This document shows, in pieces, positions 1 through 12,123 of a DNA stretch of 64,000 bases (its first letter is position 1; each line of letters starts with the position of its first letter). Location: contig NC_068339.1 in the NCBI RefSeq assembly GCF_014633365.1, positions 2,299,001 to 2,363,000 of the forward strand, in the 5' to 3' direction. The DNA is from Diospyros lotus. Its lineage: Eukaryota; Streptophyta; Magnoliopsida; Ericales; Ebenaceae. The translations under genes were made by a program, and so were the position numbers. Under the pieces are notes generated by a model. The model saw nothing but the letters and a program-made list of their open reading frames with translations, searched no databases and was not told the origin of the DNA.

Positions 1-543
1 CCGGCTTCTCCATGAACTTCCCGGAGAAGCCGCCGCATTCGTTCAATTTCACCGGCGTGGATCCGCTGGCCGAGAACACTAATACCGAGTTAGGAACGAA
101 GCTCTTGGAGATACTGTTAACATCAAAACTCAAAATAAATTATACAAGGAATAAGCCATGCCATTTGAGACTGATATATATCATGCTCCGCCACCCATTT
201 GCATGCCTAAAGGTGTCATTTGGGACAAATTTGGTGATCGTGTTGCAGGGAACGAGCTTGCTGAACATCGAGAACCATCCGATCCATGTCCACGGCCACA
301 ACTTCTTCATCGTGGGGAAGGGGTTTGGGAATTTTGACATGGCCAGAGACCCCCAAAGCTACAATATCTTGTGGACCCACCGGAGAGAAACACGGTGGGG
401 GTTCCAACGGGGGATGGGCGGCGATCAGACTGAAGGCGGATAATCCAGGAGTTTGGTTCATACATTGCCATCGAGGAGCATACTTCTTGGGGGCTGGCCA
501 CACGACCGCCTTAACAATATTGGTGACACTAGGGAAGACTTAA
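1..543 (+). pseudogene. Laccase (multicopper oxidase) 3' fragment, frameshifted
   Basis: Laccases are secreted plant blue-copper oxidases that oxidise phenolics such as monolignols. The fragment covers the third cupredoxin domain. One frame (from 12) reads FNFTG, then LQGTSLL, ENHPIHVHGHNFF (copper-binding HPxHxHG) and GFGNFD. Near 370-400 the homology moves to another frame (VDPPERNTVGVPTG), then at about 410 to a third (GGWAAIRLKADNPGVWFIHCH), and after HCH at about 470 to a frame reading EEHTSWGL. At least three small indels therefore break the gene. About 110 bases of unrelated sequence (about 125-235) separate the FNFTG block from LQGTSLL, where family members are continuous or have an intron; I see no clean GT-AG pair there. 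The 5' part lies outside the window. The laccase call is firm; non-function is inferred from the frameshifts. Confidence 0.88.
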
Positions 544-3500
544 TTTAGTGGTTTTTTAATAATATAAATAAATATTAAAAATTATTTTTATTTTATTTTA
601 TTTATTTTTTGAGATGTAAAATTTCTAATTAAATTTTTTATTTAAATTTTAAAAATAATTCCTTTTTAATTGATAATATAGATAGAAAAAAATATAAAGA
701 GTTTATATATAGCTTTGTAAATTAAAAATTTATTTTTTTTAATGTCCAAATCAATGTAAATTTTTTCAATAAAATTTTTATCGTTCAAAGATTTATTTTA
801 TCAAATTGTCAACCTAAACTAATACCACTTTTTATCTTTTTTTTTTATTATGTTATTAATTTATATCTCATTATTAATTAAATAATATTAAAAAATAATT
901 TGTAAATTTAAAAAATTAGGTAACTCCTTATCTAAATAATATTTTATTATATATTACCTAATATTGAAAAATGATATATAGATTTAAAGAGTTTGTAGTC
1001 TTTTTTAAATAAAATAAATAAAATATAAATTCAAAAAAAATATTAAAAAAAGAAATTAAACTATCAATTTTGAAGCCTCACTTTAATGGGTGCCCTAGGC
1101 GTAGGCCTCAGTGGCCTATGCCTTGAGCCGGGCCTGGCTGGCCATCGGGTTGATAGTGAAAGTGGATCAGAGCCTTCTCAGTGCCTGTTGGCCAGCAACA
1201 GCGGGTGCCGTTCAAGTCTATTCTCTCATATTTATTCACATTAGATAAATATTATATTATTTAATGTAAATAATATAAGTTTTTTTAAATTATATTTAAT
1301 TTAAATTTTACAATTCTCTTTAGAGTTTATTATGATTTATCTTTTTACTCAAACATTCTTTTTATTTGTTTAAAAATATATCTAAACGGGATATACAAAT
1401 AAAAAATATTTATGTCATGGAGAGCTTTCAAAATATTTTTAAATTATAAAGATTTTAAAATATCTTTAGAAGAGAAATATTAAAAAAAGAAATTAAGTTG
1501 TATAAGTCTCTTAAATTATAAAAGACCTCTTTATATATATATATATATAGGTATTATCCATCCCTATAAAGATATTTTTAAATTATAGAAATTTTATTTA
1601 AATCATTATTTTTGTTAGAATTATATATATAAATAATTACATAATATTACACATAAAAAAAATCGAATTTACAATTCCACGGTATCCAAAGTTTTCAAAC
1701 GGAAATTGCAAAGCGTCCATACTCTGGAAGGATTAAATAATATAATATTAAAAAAAAAAAAAAGAGAGAAAAAGTTAGTAAAGAAAGATAATGATTCACT
1801 GATCAAAGTAGGGAGCAAAGCATGAAAAGCTGCTAGAGAATATATATATATTATAATATTATAAACTAATAATAATGACAAATGCTCAAAGGTGTTGGGT
1901 TAGGGCTCCACCCGGAGATGAATGCTCCTTCCTGCCAGTTGTCACCATTTTATCCTCCATTAATTTATTATTATTAATATTAACTCGAGGGTGTACAATT
2001 ATCAAAGTCCATCTATCTTACAAGTTTCAGACTTCAATTGACGATGAATTTTTTCTAAAACTTAAAATGGGTAAAAGTGAATTGTAATTTTTTTTTTTAA
2101 TTATGCGTTATCACTCGACTATCGTCGAATCCGTTTTAGAGTCATTACAAAGAAGATAAATTAGAGATGCGTCTGGATAACTAGGGTTTGAAGCTGTGTT
2201 CACTAACATTTACTAAAAATTATTTCTAAAATGATGTAGATTTGACTCCTCTAAGAATTGATCTCATACTGACAACTTCTAGCACGATATTACAATCTCC
2301 TTCTTTACCACCCTAGCTATGCCCTCAGGGGGGCGTGAATCGTAAATTTTAAGAAGAGTGAAATGATTTGAGGTAGAGATTATCTATATTAGAAAATCCT
2401 TGAAAATTTTTCACGTTACAAAAATAAAAAATTATTATTAATATTAAGTGTTATATAAATAATGATTTTTTTTAATATTTAAATACTATTTTTATTTTTA
2501 AAATGATAGTTTCCCAACAGATGAAAGGGAAATGAAAACCTAGTTTTAAAATTGAATTTATTAATAATTAAAAAACAAAGTCAAATTAAATTTAAAAGTC
2601 ATCCTCTGTATTGGTTATTGAACTTAACCTGAACACTAAGTCCTAAATTGGTTTCATTGAATTATGTACTTTTTTAAAAATAAAAATTAAATGTATCAAC
2701 AAAATTTAAATTCATAACTTCTGAATAATAACTAATTTAAATATAAATCATTACATTTGATTTCTAAAAAAAAAAATGTAATAAGATGGTGATGAATTCA
2801 TACATCTTAATTATTTTATAAAAGCACTATTTGAATACTCAAGTTTGACATTTTCACTAACACTCTGTCTTGCATACTTGGATTGATACGACATTGATAA
2901 GGGTTTTAAGATCAATCGTCATTAAATCTGTGTAATAACCGTGTTCTTTTTTAGTTCGTTTTGACAATCAAATTTATAGAATATGGATAAAAGATCAAAA
3001 TACCCTCATCCATAAAAAAAGTACAATACAATGTAGACGAAGATATTGGGGTAAATTAAGTGAGCCAACTATGAGCATAGGCTTGGGCCCAAACCTAGTA
3101 TTATATTAGATTGTTGGATAGACTCGACTTTTTAAACCTCATCTTAATATACCCTCAAATTAATTATAAATAATTATGAATTTTAAGATTTTATTCTCAA
3201 AAAAATAAGATCAATCATTAGACAAGCATTAAAAATAATAATATAAAATATCATTATAAATATTAAATTTAAATATCCAAATAACATTCTTAATTATATG
3301 ATATGATATTATATGTGCTTCCAAGGGACACGACATGTATTTGGTCCTCTATTCGCTGGTGGAATGTGGAATGGCTGGCAGACGTGAGAATGAGATGGGC
3401 ACATGACTGGGCGACAGAAGAAGCCCTTTGGCAACAAACGATATAGAAAAATCCAATTAGAGGCAGCTCATATCACCATGTGATCTGCTCCCAAAAGTCA

Positions 3501-4840
3501 CATCACCACCCCCCCCCCAAAAAAATTCGAACACATCGCCATATTACGCTATATTGTTGATGTCCTCCGCCATTTCCATTTTCTCTAGAATTTATCCTTA
3601 GTTTTAACCATACTTTAGGTATATAGAAATTATATTTGCTACCCTTAGGGTTCAAAAATTATAATTATGATACATTCAAAATTCAAAAATATAACATTAT
3701 AATTTTAAATTACTTGAGATTATGATATTATTCGATAGAATGATGTAATAGTACTCATTTCTTTCTTTTCACAAGAACTAATAATAATGATGTGCTTTCC
3801 CCTCTTTCTTTCTTCTTGTCAAAATATATAAAATTGGGGGAGTACTTTAAAAAGCTAACATCTAGCTTCAGTTGAAATAATCTAATATTTGGGTTTTACA
3901 AACTTAAAATCGTTGGACTCTTTTTTTTTTTAAATTTAAAAATTTAAATATAATAAAAATATTATTTGAATATTTAAAAGTGACACTAATATTAGCAGCA
4001 CTCATATATTAATATATTATATCATGTGTTAATTAATACAGGTATATAATAATAAGCTAATGCAAAAATATTACAGAACTCTGAAGTTTGTGAGTAATAT
4101 TTTTTAAAACATAATAAAGCCATCAAATATCACTTTTAGATGCTTAAATAATAATTTTTGAAAATATAACACATTAATTAATGTTGGTACCATCAGTCTG
4201 TTAATGACAGTAACTCCCAACTGACGTAATTTATGGACTGAAGGCTGAAGCACCAAACCGAATGATGTGTTGGATCCCTTCCTTACCAAGCTTCCAGTCA
4301 ATTGTACCTACTACCCCCCAAAACCACAACCCCAATATTAATTAAATTGCCGTATAAGCTTCAAATCATCACCCCCAAGACCCAGTTTGAATAAGTGACG
4401 TTTACATTTCGTAATAAATCACAAGGGTGATTGAATTATAATAAAAGTTATTTTGTTTAATTAAAATTTAAAATTTAATAATGTAATTTACCTCCAAAAT
4501 TCATTCCGAAAACTACTTCACAAGACATTCCCATGAATTTACACTAAATAAATACCAAAAAAAAATAAAATTAAGCTTTAATTAGAGAATTAATATGCAA
4601 ATAATATATTTTTAGTTTTGATGATGATTGATCAGCACAATTGTTGAGATGTGTATTGAGAAAATTTATAAACGAGGTACAAAATAAAGAAAACATGGTA
4701 TCCCAAGAATGATTTGGTGATGATACTGTTAGCAATCTCCACTGGGCTCTAAAAAGAGCTCCAAATTAAAGGCTTTGCTACATTTAAATTATGTATATTT
4801 AACCCTTAAGAGGAAGCAAAATGCCAAAACCTTATCCAGC
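544..4840. other. AT-rich intergenic DNA
   Basis: No gene is supported. The stretch is dominated by A/T homopolymers and a (TA)n run at about 1531-1549. A small GC-rich island at about 1075-1215 (gcctaggcgtaggcctc...) stands out from its surroundings and may be an old transposon scrap. A run of C is at about 3508-3518. Short open frames at 1669-1881, 1875-2087 and 4104-4301 have low-complexity composition and no recognisable motif. Confidence 0.7.
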
Positions 4841-5086
4841 CCCACTTCATATTTTGTACCCTATGCTACAGTATCTACATGGCCTCCCTAGCACTAGCGG
4901 CCATATAGTATAGACAGCTCCAACATATCCCACCCCACACACCACACCCCTCAGGGCAGGCCCCTCCACCCCACAGCCAACACCAAAGTCCAACCATCTC
5001 CTCTTTTTTCTTTCCCTTCCCTCCACCAGCAGCACCATCACCACCACCACCTTTATTGGGTCGCTCCCCGCTCTATCAAGAGAGAA

Positions 5087-6709
5087 ATGTGCCACAGTTG
5101 GTTATTCACTTTCCTCTTCTTGGCACTCTTGCCCGGAATGCCCGCCCTGCCAAACCCGGACCCGGTTCCGATCCAGCCATTCCTGCCGAGCCCGTCTCCC
5201 CAGGCCACCATCCCCGCCTTCCCGGAGCAATCGGCCATCGCCAGCTGCCCTCTGGACCTCCCCGAGGAGCTCTTCCACGGCATCAAATCCTCGTGCGGTG
5301 CCGGCAAGGGCAAATCGGGGTCGGATTCAACTAGCCAGCTACACCGGAGCAGGTGCTGCCCGGTGCTCGCCGCCTGGCTCTACTCCGCCTACTCGGGCAC
5401 GGCTCTGGGCCGGGCGGGGAGGGCGCCGCAAACGGCGTCGTACGATCTCCCGCTCCTTCCCGACGATTCCGAGACCTGTGTGGATAGCCTCCAAAAAGCG
5501 CTCGGCGACAAAGGGATAGAATTGGCGAAGCCAAACGAGACCTGCGATACGGTGTACTGCTACTGCGGGATAAGGCTGCACCCCTTCAGCTGCCCGGAGG
5601 CGTTCTCGGTGTCGGAGAAGGGGAAGCTCGTTGGCGACGAGAGCGTGAAGAGGTTGGAAGGAGATTGCTCCAGCCCCAACGGCAATGGCTATGTGGGTCT
5701 TGGCGGCTGCTCCAAGTGCTTGAACAGTTTATACCTGGTAATCGTCCTCTTCTTTCTCTGTCTCCATAACGGATTAGCTGGTCGGGTCGATCCATTCTTC
5801 TTTCTGGGTTCGGTTCCTGGGTTAATCCCAGTCTTGCTCCGCCAGCAGCGTCAACGTGCGTCTAACTGGGAAAGTGTCGCCAGCGCCTTTTCCACAGCAC
5901 CTCACATGCTCGCCACCGCGAGTTGTGTCTCTACTCATGAAATTGAGTAGAGGACCGTCACGCGCCGCCGCATCGGCCGGCTGGTTTGTTGTTTTATTTT
6001 TGTTCCCTTTTTGAATTCGCTTGACGATTGAGTGGGGATTATAAAATTTTATCCAACCGGTTGAAGTTGATTCATAGGATTGCACGCGCCGCTAGTGCGG
6101 CGGGGATTCGCAGAGCGCGAGAGCTAGTGGTCTGGGGTTCACGCTTACCCAGTGCGTCTCAGTCCACGGAGAGAACCATGCTCCTGCATCTGCATCATGT
6201 GATGTGGGGCAGAGAATACTGTATTTTTACAGAATTCCCAGTCACCGGTGGAGAATGATAGCCCATTGGAAATTCTATTTAAATACCCCATCACAGAAAA
6301 AGAGACATTCTACCAGAACACGACGAATTTACTCATATACCCCTAATGAATGTATGTGTGGGTGCAGCTGAATGAGGACAACAGTGGAAATAGCAGCAAG
6401 CTGGAGGACCGGACGAGTAAAATGCACAGCAGGGACTGCGAGCTCATGGGCTTGACGTGGCTGCTGGCGAAGAACCGATCGGCGTACATGCACACGGTGT
6501 CTTCCGTTCTCAGAGCCATCATGATGAGCTCCGACGGCTCTCGTCCCCGATCATGCAGCCTCACCAGCGACGGCATGCCGCTCGCAGTCGATTCCTCGGA
6601 AATCGACGATCAGTCTTCGTCAACCAGGCTCCGATTCTCCGTCGCTGTCGCGGTTCTGTCGCTCTCTTTGCTTTGCATTAGCCGCATTGCGACGACGACG
6701 ACGTTCTAG
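5087..6709 (+). CDS. GPI-anchored cysteine-rich protein with SPARK-type domain (At4g28100-like), 2 exons
   Basis: Exons 5087-5737 and 6368-6709 join in phase 0 across a GT-AG intron (CTG|gtaatc ... gtgcag|CTG), giving 330 aa. Residues 1-20 form a hydrophobic signal peptide, followed by a Pro-rich stretch. The conserved core contains CPLDLPEELFHGIKSSC (54-70), CCPVLAAWLYSAYS (90-103), LPLLPDDSETC (121-131), ETCDTVYCYCGIRLHPFSCP (151-170) and GCSKCLN. Exon 2 carries HSRDCELMGLTWLLAKNR and DGMPLAVDSSEI. The last 25 or so residues are hydrophobic after a small-residue Ser patch (about 300-302), as expected for GPI attachment. This block order matches the uncharacterised Arabidopsis GPI-anchored protein At4g28100; its molecular role is not known to me. 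Reading through the intron would give a wrong 287-aa product. A pyrimidine-rich stretch at about 4998-5025 precedes the start. It should act at the outer face of the plasma membrane. Confidence 0.9.
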
Positions 6710-6749
6710 TCGAGCTAGTTGCTGTACCAAACCCGAGAAAAAAGGAAGA

Positions 6750-7459
6750 AAAATCGGATGTGCTGTGTAATGTTGTCAGATTCATGACCTTCAATTTGTT
6801 AATTTAGGTTTCCGAGTTCTTGTGCTCTCAACAGCGACTGGATTCCGCTCGCCATCGATTCGTCGGAAATCGACGCACTGTCTCCGTCAACCAGGCTCCG
6901 ATTCCCCGTCGCCTTCGCGGTTCTGTGGCTTCCTTTGCTTTACATTAGCCGCACCGCGACGACGGCATTCTGGTTGAGCGAGTGACTGTACCAAACCCTA
7001 GCAAAAAGAAGAAAAAAATTGGATGTGTTGTCACCTGTGTACGTACGTAATGTTAGAAAATGTCGCGCAACGGCTGAAAATCGCCTGCAGTCGTCCGTTT
7101 CAAATTGAATGTGCTGTGTAACCTTTTCCGTCGGAGAAACCGGATGTGCTGTGTAATGTTGTAAGATTCATGACCTTCAATTTGTTAATTTAGGTTTCCG
7201 AGCTGTTGCACGCTCAAAACAGCGACAGAACAGAATGTCGCTGACAGTCAAACTGGTCGGAAATGGAGGATCAGTCTCCGTCAACGGCGCTCTGATTGCG
7301 TGTCGCCGTTTCCATCGATCTCTTGATTTCCTCCTCCAGAGAGCAGATGACGACGACGTCCCAGTTGAGTCACTGGCTCACGGGGAATCTGTGAAACGTC
7401 AACGTCTGACTGAATTCTCACAGAAAGGCATAGAGACAAAGGTCAAAGGGGTGGCCTGA
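6750..7459 (+). repeat. Decayed partial copies of the GPI-protein terminal exon and 3' UTR
   Basis: About 6838-7025 repeats the gene's end (about 6573-6760), including ctcggaaatcgacg-like, tcaaccaggctccgatt and cattagccgca segments, but with a changed frame. A further partial copy at about 7137-7310 repeats both the 3' UTR (ggatgtgctgtgtaatgttg, matching 6757 onward) and the cagtctccgtcaac segment. The open frame at 7235-7459 (74 aa) lies in this last copy and has no independent support. The pattern suggests local tandem duplication limited to the 3' end. Confidence 0.75.
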
Positions 7460-9960
7460 AAAGGTCATTTCATTCGACCCTTTTTCTTTTTTTCTTTTTT
7501 GGTCCTTTCTTTCTTTCCTGTGGCTTTTCTTTTCAGAAACAGCATCTTCCAAACATTTTCGTGGTTGCAGTTACACTTTATTTTTAGTTTTTATATTTTA
7601 AAAATAAAAATAGAAAACAACTTGTAATCAAATAACTAAAACTTTAAAAACTTGGTTATCTGAAAAAGCGTTCTTTTTATTATTTTAAAAATAAAAAATA
7701 AAAATTAAAAAATTAAAATAATAAAAAATTATTTTGAGTGATTTCATTTAAAATAAATTTTAAATTCAAAATATATTTATTTATTTATATTTTATTATTG
7801 TAACGAAAAAAAATATTACAAAATTAATTAATTTTAAAATATATATATTTTAATAATAATTAATATTAAATAATTCTAATTTATTGAATAATTAAATTTA
7901 TTAAATAAAATATTATTAAAAAATTATTTTTAAAATTTCAAAAATAACGCATTTTTAATTTTCTAAAAACAAATTATCAAAACAAAAAATTAAAAATAAA
8001 TTTAAAATTAAAAATTAAAAAATAAAAAGAATGCAACTTAATAGTTGTCAGAAACTCTGATGCATGTTTTTTTATTTCAAAATATTAAGAAACACATAAA
8101 AAAAAGTTTTTGAATTATTTTTATAATTTTAAAAATGTTTTTGAACTATTTTAAAATATTAAAAAAATTTTGAAAATGTATTTTTATTCCAACATTAAAG
8201 ATAAGAATAGTTTTGCCTCTATATGACGTTAGATAATTTACAGGAAAAAATATATGACGTTAGATATAGAAATAATTTGTATTTATTTTTATTTTAATGA
8301 ATAATAGAATTTATGTTTATATTTAATTAATAATTTATTTTTATATTAAAAATTATATTTATAAAAATTTCTATATTTTTTTATTTATGGATTTTTTTTT
8401 GTATTTTTATTTCTTATTTTTTTAAATATCAATTTTCTATTTTCCTCTTATATCATATTTATTTTTTATTTTTATTTTTGTGCAACTTAGGTCAAAACTT
8501 GTCCACTATGGTGGAGATAATTTTTTTTTTATCTTTAGATCCATTAAAAATTAAGTATTCACAATCATATATAAGAATATATGAGAAGATATAATAATAA
8601 TTAGGTTATAGACCCCGGCAAGAAATTGTTCGTCTTTATAGGAAAAAATGAATAACCAATAATATATTTTATAATTTTAAAATGATAATAAATTATTCTA
8701 TATATTATTTTAAATAAAATGTACGACTACAATATGGATTGGTGGGCATATTGTATGTTGACCAATTTTAAGCCCATATTCGGCCCAAGCCGATGTGATC
8801 GGCCCAATAGATGGCCATAGATAGGGGCGGATTCAGGGGAGGGTTGAATTGGCCATACTGTAGCTAACCATCCCACTCGGCCCACTTATTCCCTAGACGG
8901 TGGAGTCCGTACTTTGGAGTCAAACCTATATTTTTGCACATAAATTTATATATTTTTATTATTTTAATTACATAATTAAACCTGAGTTTTGAGTCAATTT
9001 AACTTTCATACTTTGTGTGTGTCAACTTAAATTTTTTGTTATTTAGATTACTGACAAAATAAACATTACACTCTATTTACGTTAAAGTATTTAAATTAAA
9101 TTAATTAAAAAAATACAAGTTCAAAGGCATAATTGAAATAATGAAAATGTAAGCTTATTACAAAAGAAAAAAAATTAAAGTATATAAATTGGCTCAAAAA
9201 AACATGTTTTGAAATATAATCAAAGAAAAAATTTAAAATTTTAATGGCCATTAAAAAAAATATAAAAATACAAGCAAAAATATTGGTTATGTTCGACTTT
9301 GGGTAGTAAAATAACTCAAATTCACGGTTATGTTCCCGTTGAGCATAGTTAAAAAGCTATATGATCGAGATCATGCTGGATTCGGAGAATTTTTAATTGT
9401 TTTTCAATTGGTAATAAGCCTGGAATGGTAAAATATTATTATCGGTCTTCTTTGTACTCTTTTGTATATAAATTATATATAAATATTATGTATATTATAT
9501 TATTTAAGCATATAAGTTATTTTGAGATTATGATACAATACCAATAAGGTTCTAAAATTTATTTTTTTATTTGCATGTGCACAAGATAGTATTTTAATTT
9601 TTTTTAAAAAAAAGATCAAGTTTAGGGTTCCTCGACCTTGCCTTGCACTTCATTAAGGCAGGGTATTGGAGTTGGGGATTGAAAATGGGGCAAAATCATC
9701 CCATTTTGTTATCAACTCTAAATGAGGTAGGTTTTATCGTTGCTTGACTGATAGAATCGTTTAAATGCTCAATATATTGAGAAATATAAATAACGAAAAA
9801 GAATGTATACATAACACAGCTGCATTGCATGACAGGATTGACAGCTCCCTAGTGGTGCGGAAATTTGATAAATTCCAAAAGATAGGGTACTTATTGCAAT
9901 TTCTAAAATATAAAGACATACTTTGAAATAGAAAAAAACTTAAAGGTGCTTAATGTAATT
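7460..9960. other. AT-rich intergenic DNA
   Basis: Mostly long A/T tracts with no supported gene. A less AT-rich patch at about 8740-8910 contains repeated ggccca/cggccca words (agcccatattcggcccaagccg...cggcccaatag) but no open frame or clear terminal repeats. Confidence 0.65.
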
Positions 9961-11560
9961 TACTCATTCTCAGGGGTTTAACTTTCTTGGTTCGTCAATC
10001 GTCGGTACACCGGAATCTCTGTCCTCTGTCCGATGAAATCGCATACGAAGAAATGGAGGAACGTTTCTCAGATTCAGGAACAATTAGGGCTGAAGATTCC
10101 ACAATGTAAGATCTTTCAAATTCATCCTTATTTTCTTCGCATTTCCTTTCATTGTCTTCTTCAGTTATTCTCTTGCTTTTCAGCAAATGCTTGTTGGTTT
10201 GTTTAGCAATATATACATATATATATATATATACACGTTAGTACCTTTGAGTTAATGGAGGCTCTGCAGAAAAGCGACTCCGCAGCCATCGCGCAAGACT
10301 CCCATGGGAGTCGCCGCTGCCTCCTCCAGTCGCAGGCGATGCTAGGAGTAGGAGAAGAATAAAAATAAATAAAAAAATTGAAGATGAACACAATGTTGTC
10401 AAAAACACATTAAATTTCCATTCTTTTAATTAAAAACAAAGACTGAGCTGAATGTAGAAATTTGAAGAGGAAAACTAAATTAAATGCATGAAAATTGTAA
10501 ACAAAATGAAGCAGTCCCTTCAAAAACAGTTATAGAAAAGCATAAACAAACCTTATTTGTTCTTTTTTTTTTTTTTCTAGGGCCTTCATTCTTTGATATT
10601 CTTATTGAAATAATCTCAAGTTCTTAATATTTCTAAGAGAGTTGATACCATTTTTTGTTCTACCAATTAGTGGATACCATTTAGAGAGTTGATATTTTTT
10701 GTTCTAAACAAACCTTATTTGTTCTACCAATTAGTGGATACCATTTTTTTTTTTTCTCAGTGAAATATAGATCCAAACACAGAGTAAATAAATAAGAAAC
10801 GACATTAATAGGCCTATTCTTAAGCTTTGTCATTCAACATTAATTGTTTAGTGTTAAGGTTGAGTTGTGCATGGATGACAATCAGGACCTGTATGATGGG
10901 TTATAGAAAAGGGTCATACAGCGAACCAAATGATTTATAGAGCAGATTGGTGGTGCTGGAACCTTATCCAAGTAGTCTGCAAACTAGACTTGAGATAAAT
11001 ATTTTTTCATATTATTTGTGTGGACTGTTTTGTTGTTGTTTTTTTTTTTTTTTTTCCCGTTATCTTCCTAAAGGAAAAAAAAAAAAAATTTAATGAGGTG
11101 CCTAACTTGATGCTGTGCCGCTTCAGTTAGTTCTTTCAAAATTGCTTTCCACTTATGTTACTAGGAAACCCTTGTGTCCTTGGGATTTTATGTCTTAAAA
11201 TGCTTTCTATAGAATGTTTTACTCCTCCATTTTTAGACAGTGACTTTAGCTATCCAAAGCAAAGCAATCCCTGAAGGTTTTGCTATTTATTCATTCAACA
11301 ATTTCCTTAGCAGAAAAATACCTTAATAAAAGTAATTTAGAGAGATTGGAGTTTGGCATTACAAATTATTGGGTAATAATACTTCTAGAAACATGTTGTT
11401 ACATGTTTAATTGAAAAAATAATATAGTCTAGTGTTATTGTTGCACCCCCTTTTCTAGAAGAGCTTGCCTGGCCATTGATCCCAAGTCTAGATTTAGAGA
11501 GGTCGGAGTCTGAAAGAGGCAAGTTCCTTATCTCAGTTCTTGTTGCCAGCGTGTGGTATA
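9961..11560. other. Upstream flank of the gene array; possible orphan exon and short direct repeats
   Basis: An ATG at 10033 opens about 24 codons (MKSHTKKWRNVSQIQEQLGL...) before a possible donor at gtaagatc (about 10106). This could be an orphan first exon, but I recognise no family and see no matching next exon. A (TA)n run is at about 10209-10234. A second short frame from 10255 (35 codons, MEALQKSDSAAIAQDS...) also lacks support. A direct repeat containing ttgttctaccaattagtgg occurs at about 10637-10683 and 10684-10747. The rest is unremarkable. Confidence 0.35.
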
Positions 11561-12123
11561 CAGCATTTTCTTTTGTACCAGAATGATTTGCATTCATGGT
11601 GTACTTATTATCTTTCTTTTATTAACTAGACATTCCAAAAGAAGCTGTTTTATTATTTTGCCCATTTTGTTCTTGTATATTTTGTTTTCAAATGTTTTGT
11701 TTTTACATGAAACATCAAAGTGGCCAATATTGGCCACACCTTGAACTTTTGTCGTTGGCAGGGAAATTACTTGTAATTAAAATGCGTCTTATGAGAAGTA
11801 GGCTTGTTTCTAGGTCAAGTAAATAAGATTCATGCTACCATGCCATGAAAGTTGAGGCAGCTTATGTATCCACAATGGCGTGGGCAAGTGCATTTTGACA
11901 CTCTTTTCCCTTCCATAACTGATGCTTTATTGCATGTGTTTTAGAATGGGACAGGAGTTATGGATGCCACATGGAAACTTATATTTGGGGTTTGCTTATT
12001 CACATGCATAGCACACCCTTTACTCGCATATAAAAGGCTCTCTACCTTTGGCCATTTCACCATCTCTATTTGGTCTTTTCTCTGACTTCCCCTCCTTGTC
12101 TATCCTTCTAAATTTCTGCTCTC
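11560..12123 (+). promoter_or_regulatory. 5' flank of the MFT-like gene
   Basis: This segment has decayed paralogues upstream of each MFT exon-1 remnant (34.2, 47.9 and 63.5 kb), sharing gatgccacatgg-type, catgca and ctctctacc blocks. A CATGCA (RY-type) hexamer is at 12003-12008 and a CACATG core near 11970. RY elements are bound by seed B3 factors such as ABI3 in other genes; a role here is only inferred. The part at about 11565-11720 (gatttgcattcatggtgtacttattatc...) is the first of about ten copies of a noncoding repeat in the array. Confidence 0.45.
12029..12035 (+). promoter_or_regulatory. TATA box of the MFT-like gene
   Basis: TATAAAA sits 89 bases before the ATG in the context cgcaTATAAAAGgctctct, predicting a 5' UTR of about 60 bases. 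The paralogous position reads tttaaaag at about 34332 and 48092 and tctaaaag at about 63590, so the TATA box is intact only ahead of the intact gene. Confidence 0.6.

Noticed and set aside
1075..1215. GC-rich island as a gene or RNA
   Set aside because: No open frame, no cloverleaf or other recognisable structure; probably a transposon scrap, but with no supporting repeat.
5056..5334. 92-codon frame overlapping the GPI-protein gene
   Set aside because: Different frame from the conserved protein, no family motif; a GC-rich shadow.
5738..5950. Continuation of the GPI-protein ORF past residue 217
   Set aside because: Homology stops at CLNSLYL and resumes at 6368 with the expected family sequence; the interval has GT and AG borders, so it is an intron.
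10033..10106. Possible first exon MKSHTKKWRNVSQIQEQLG
   Set aside because: No recognisable family and no downstream exon found; noted only within the flank description.
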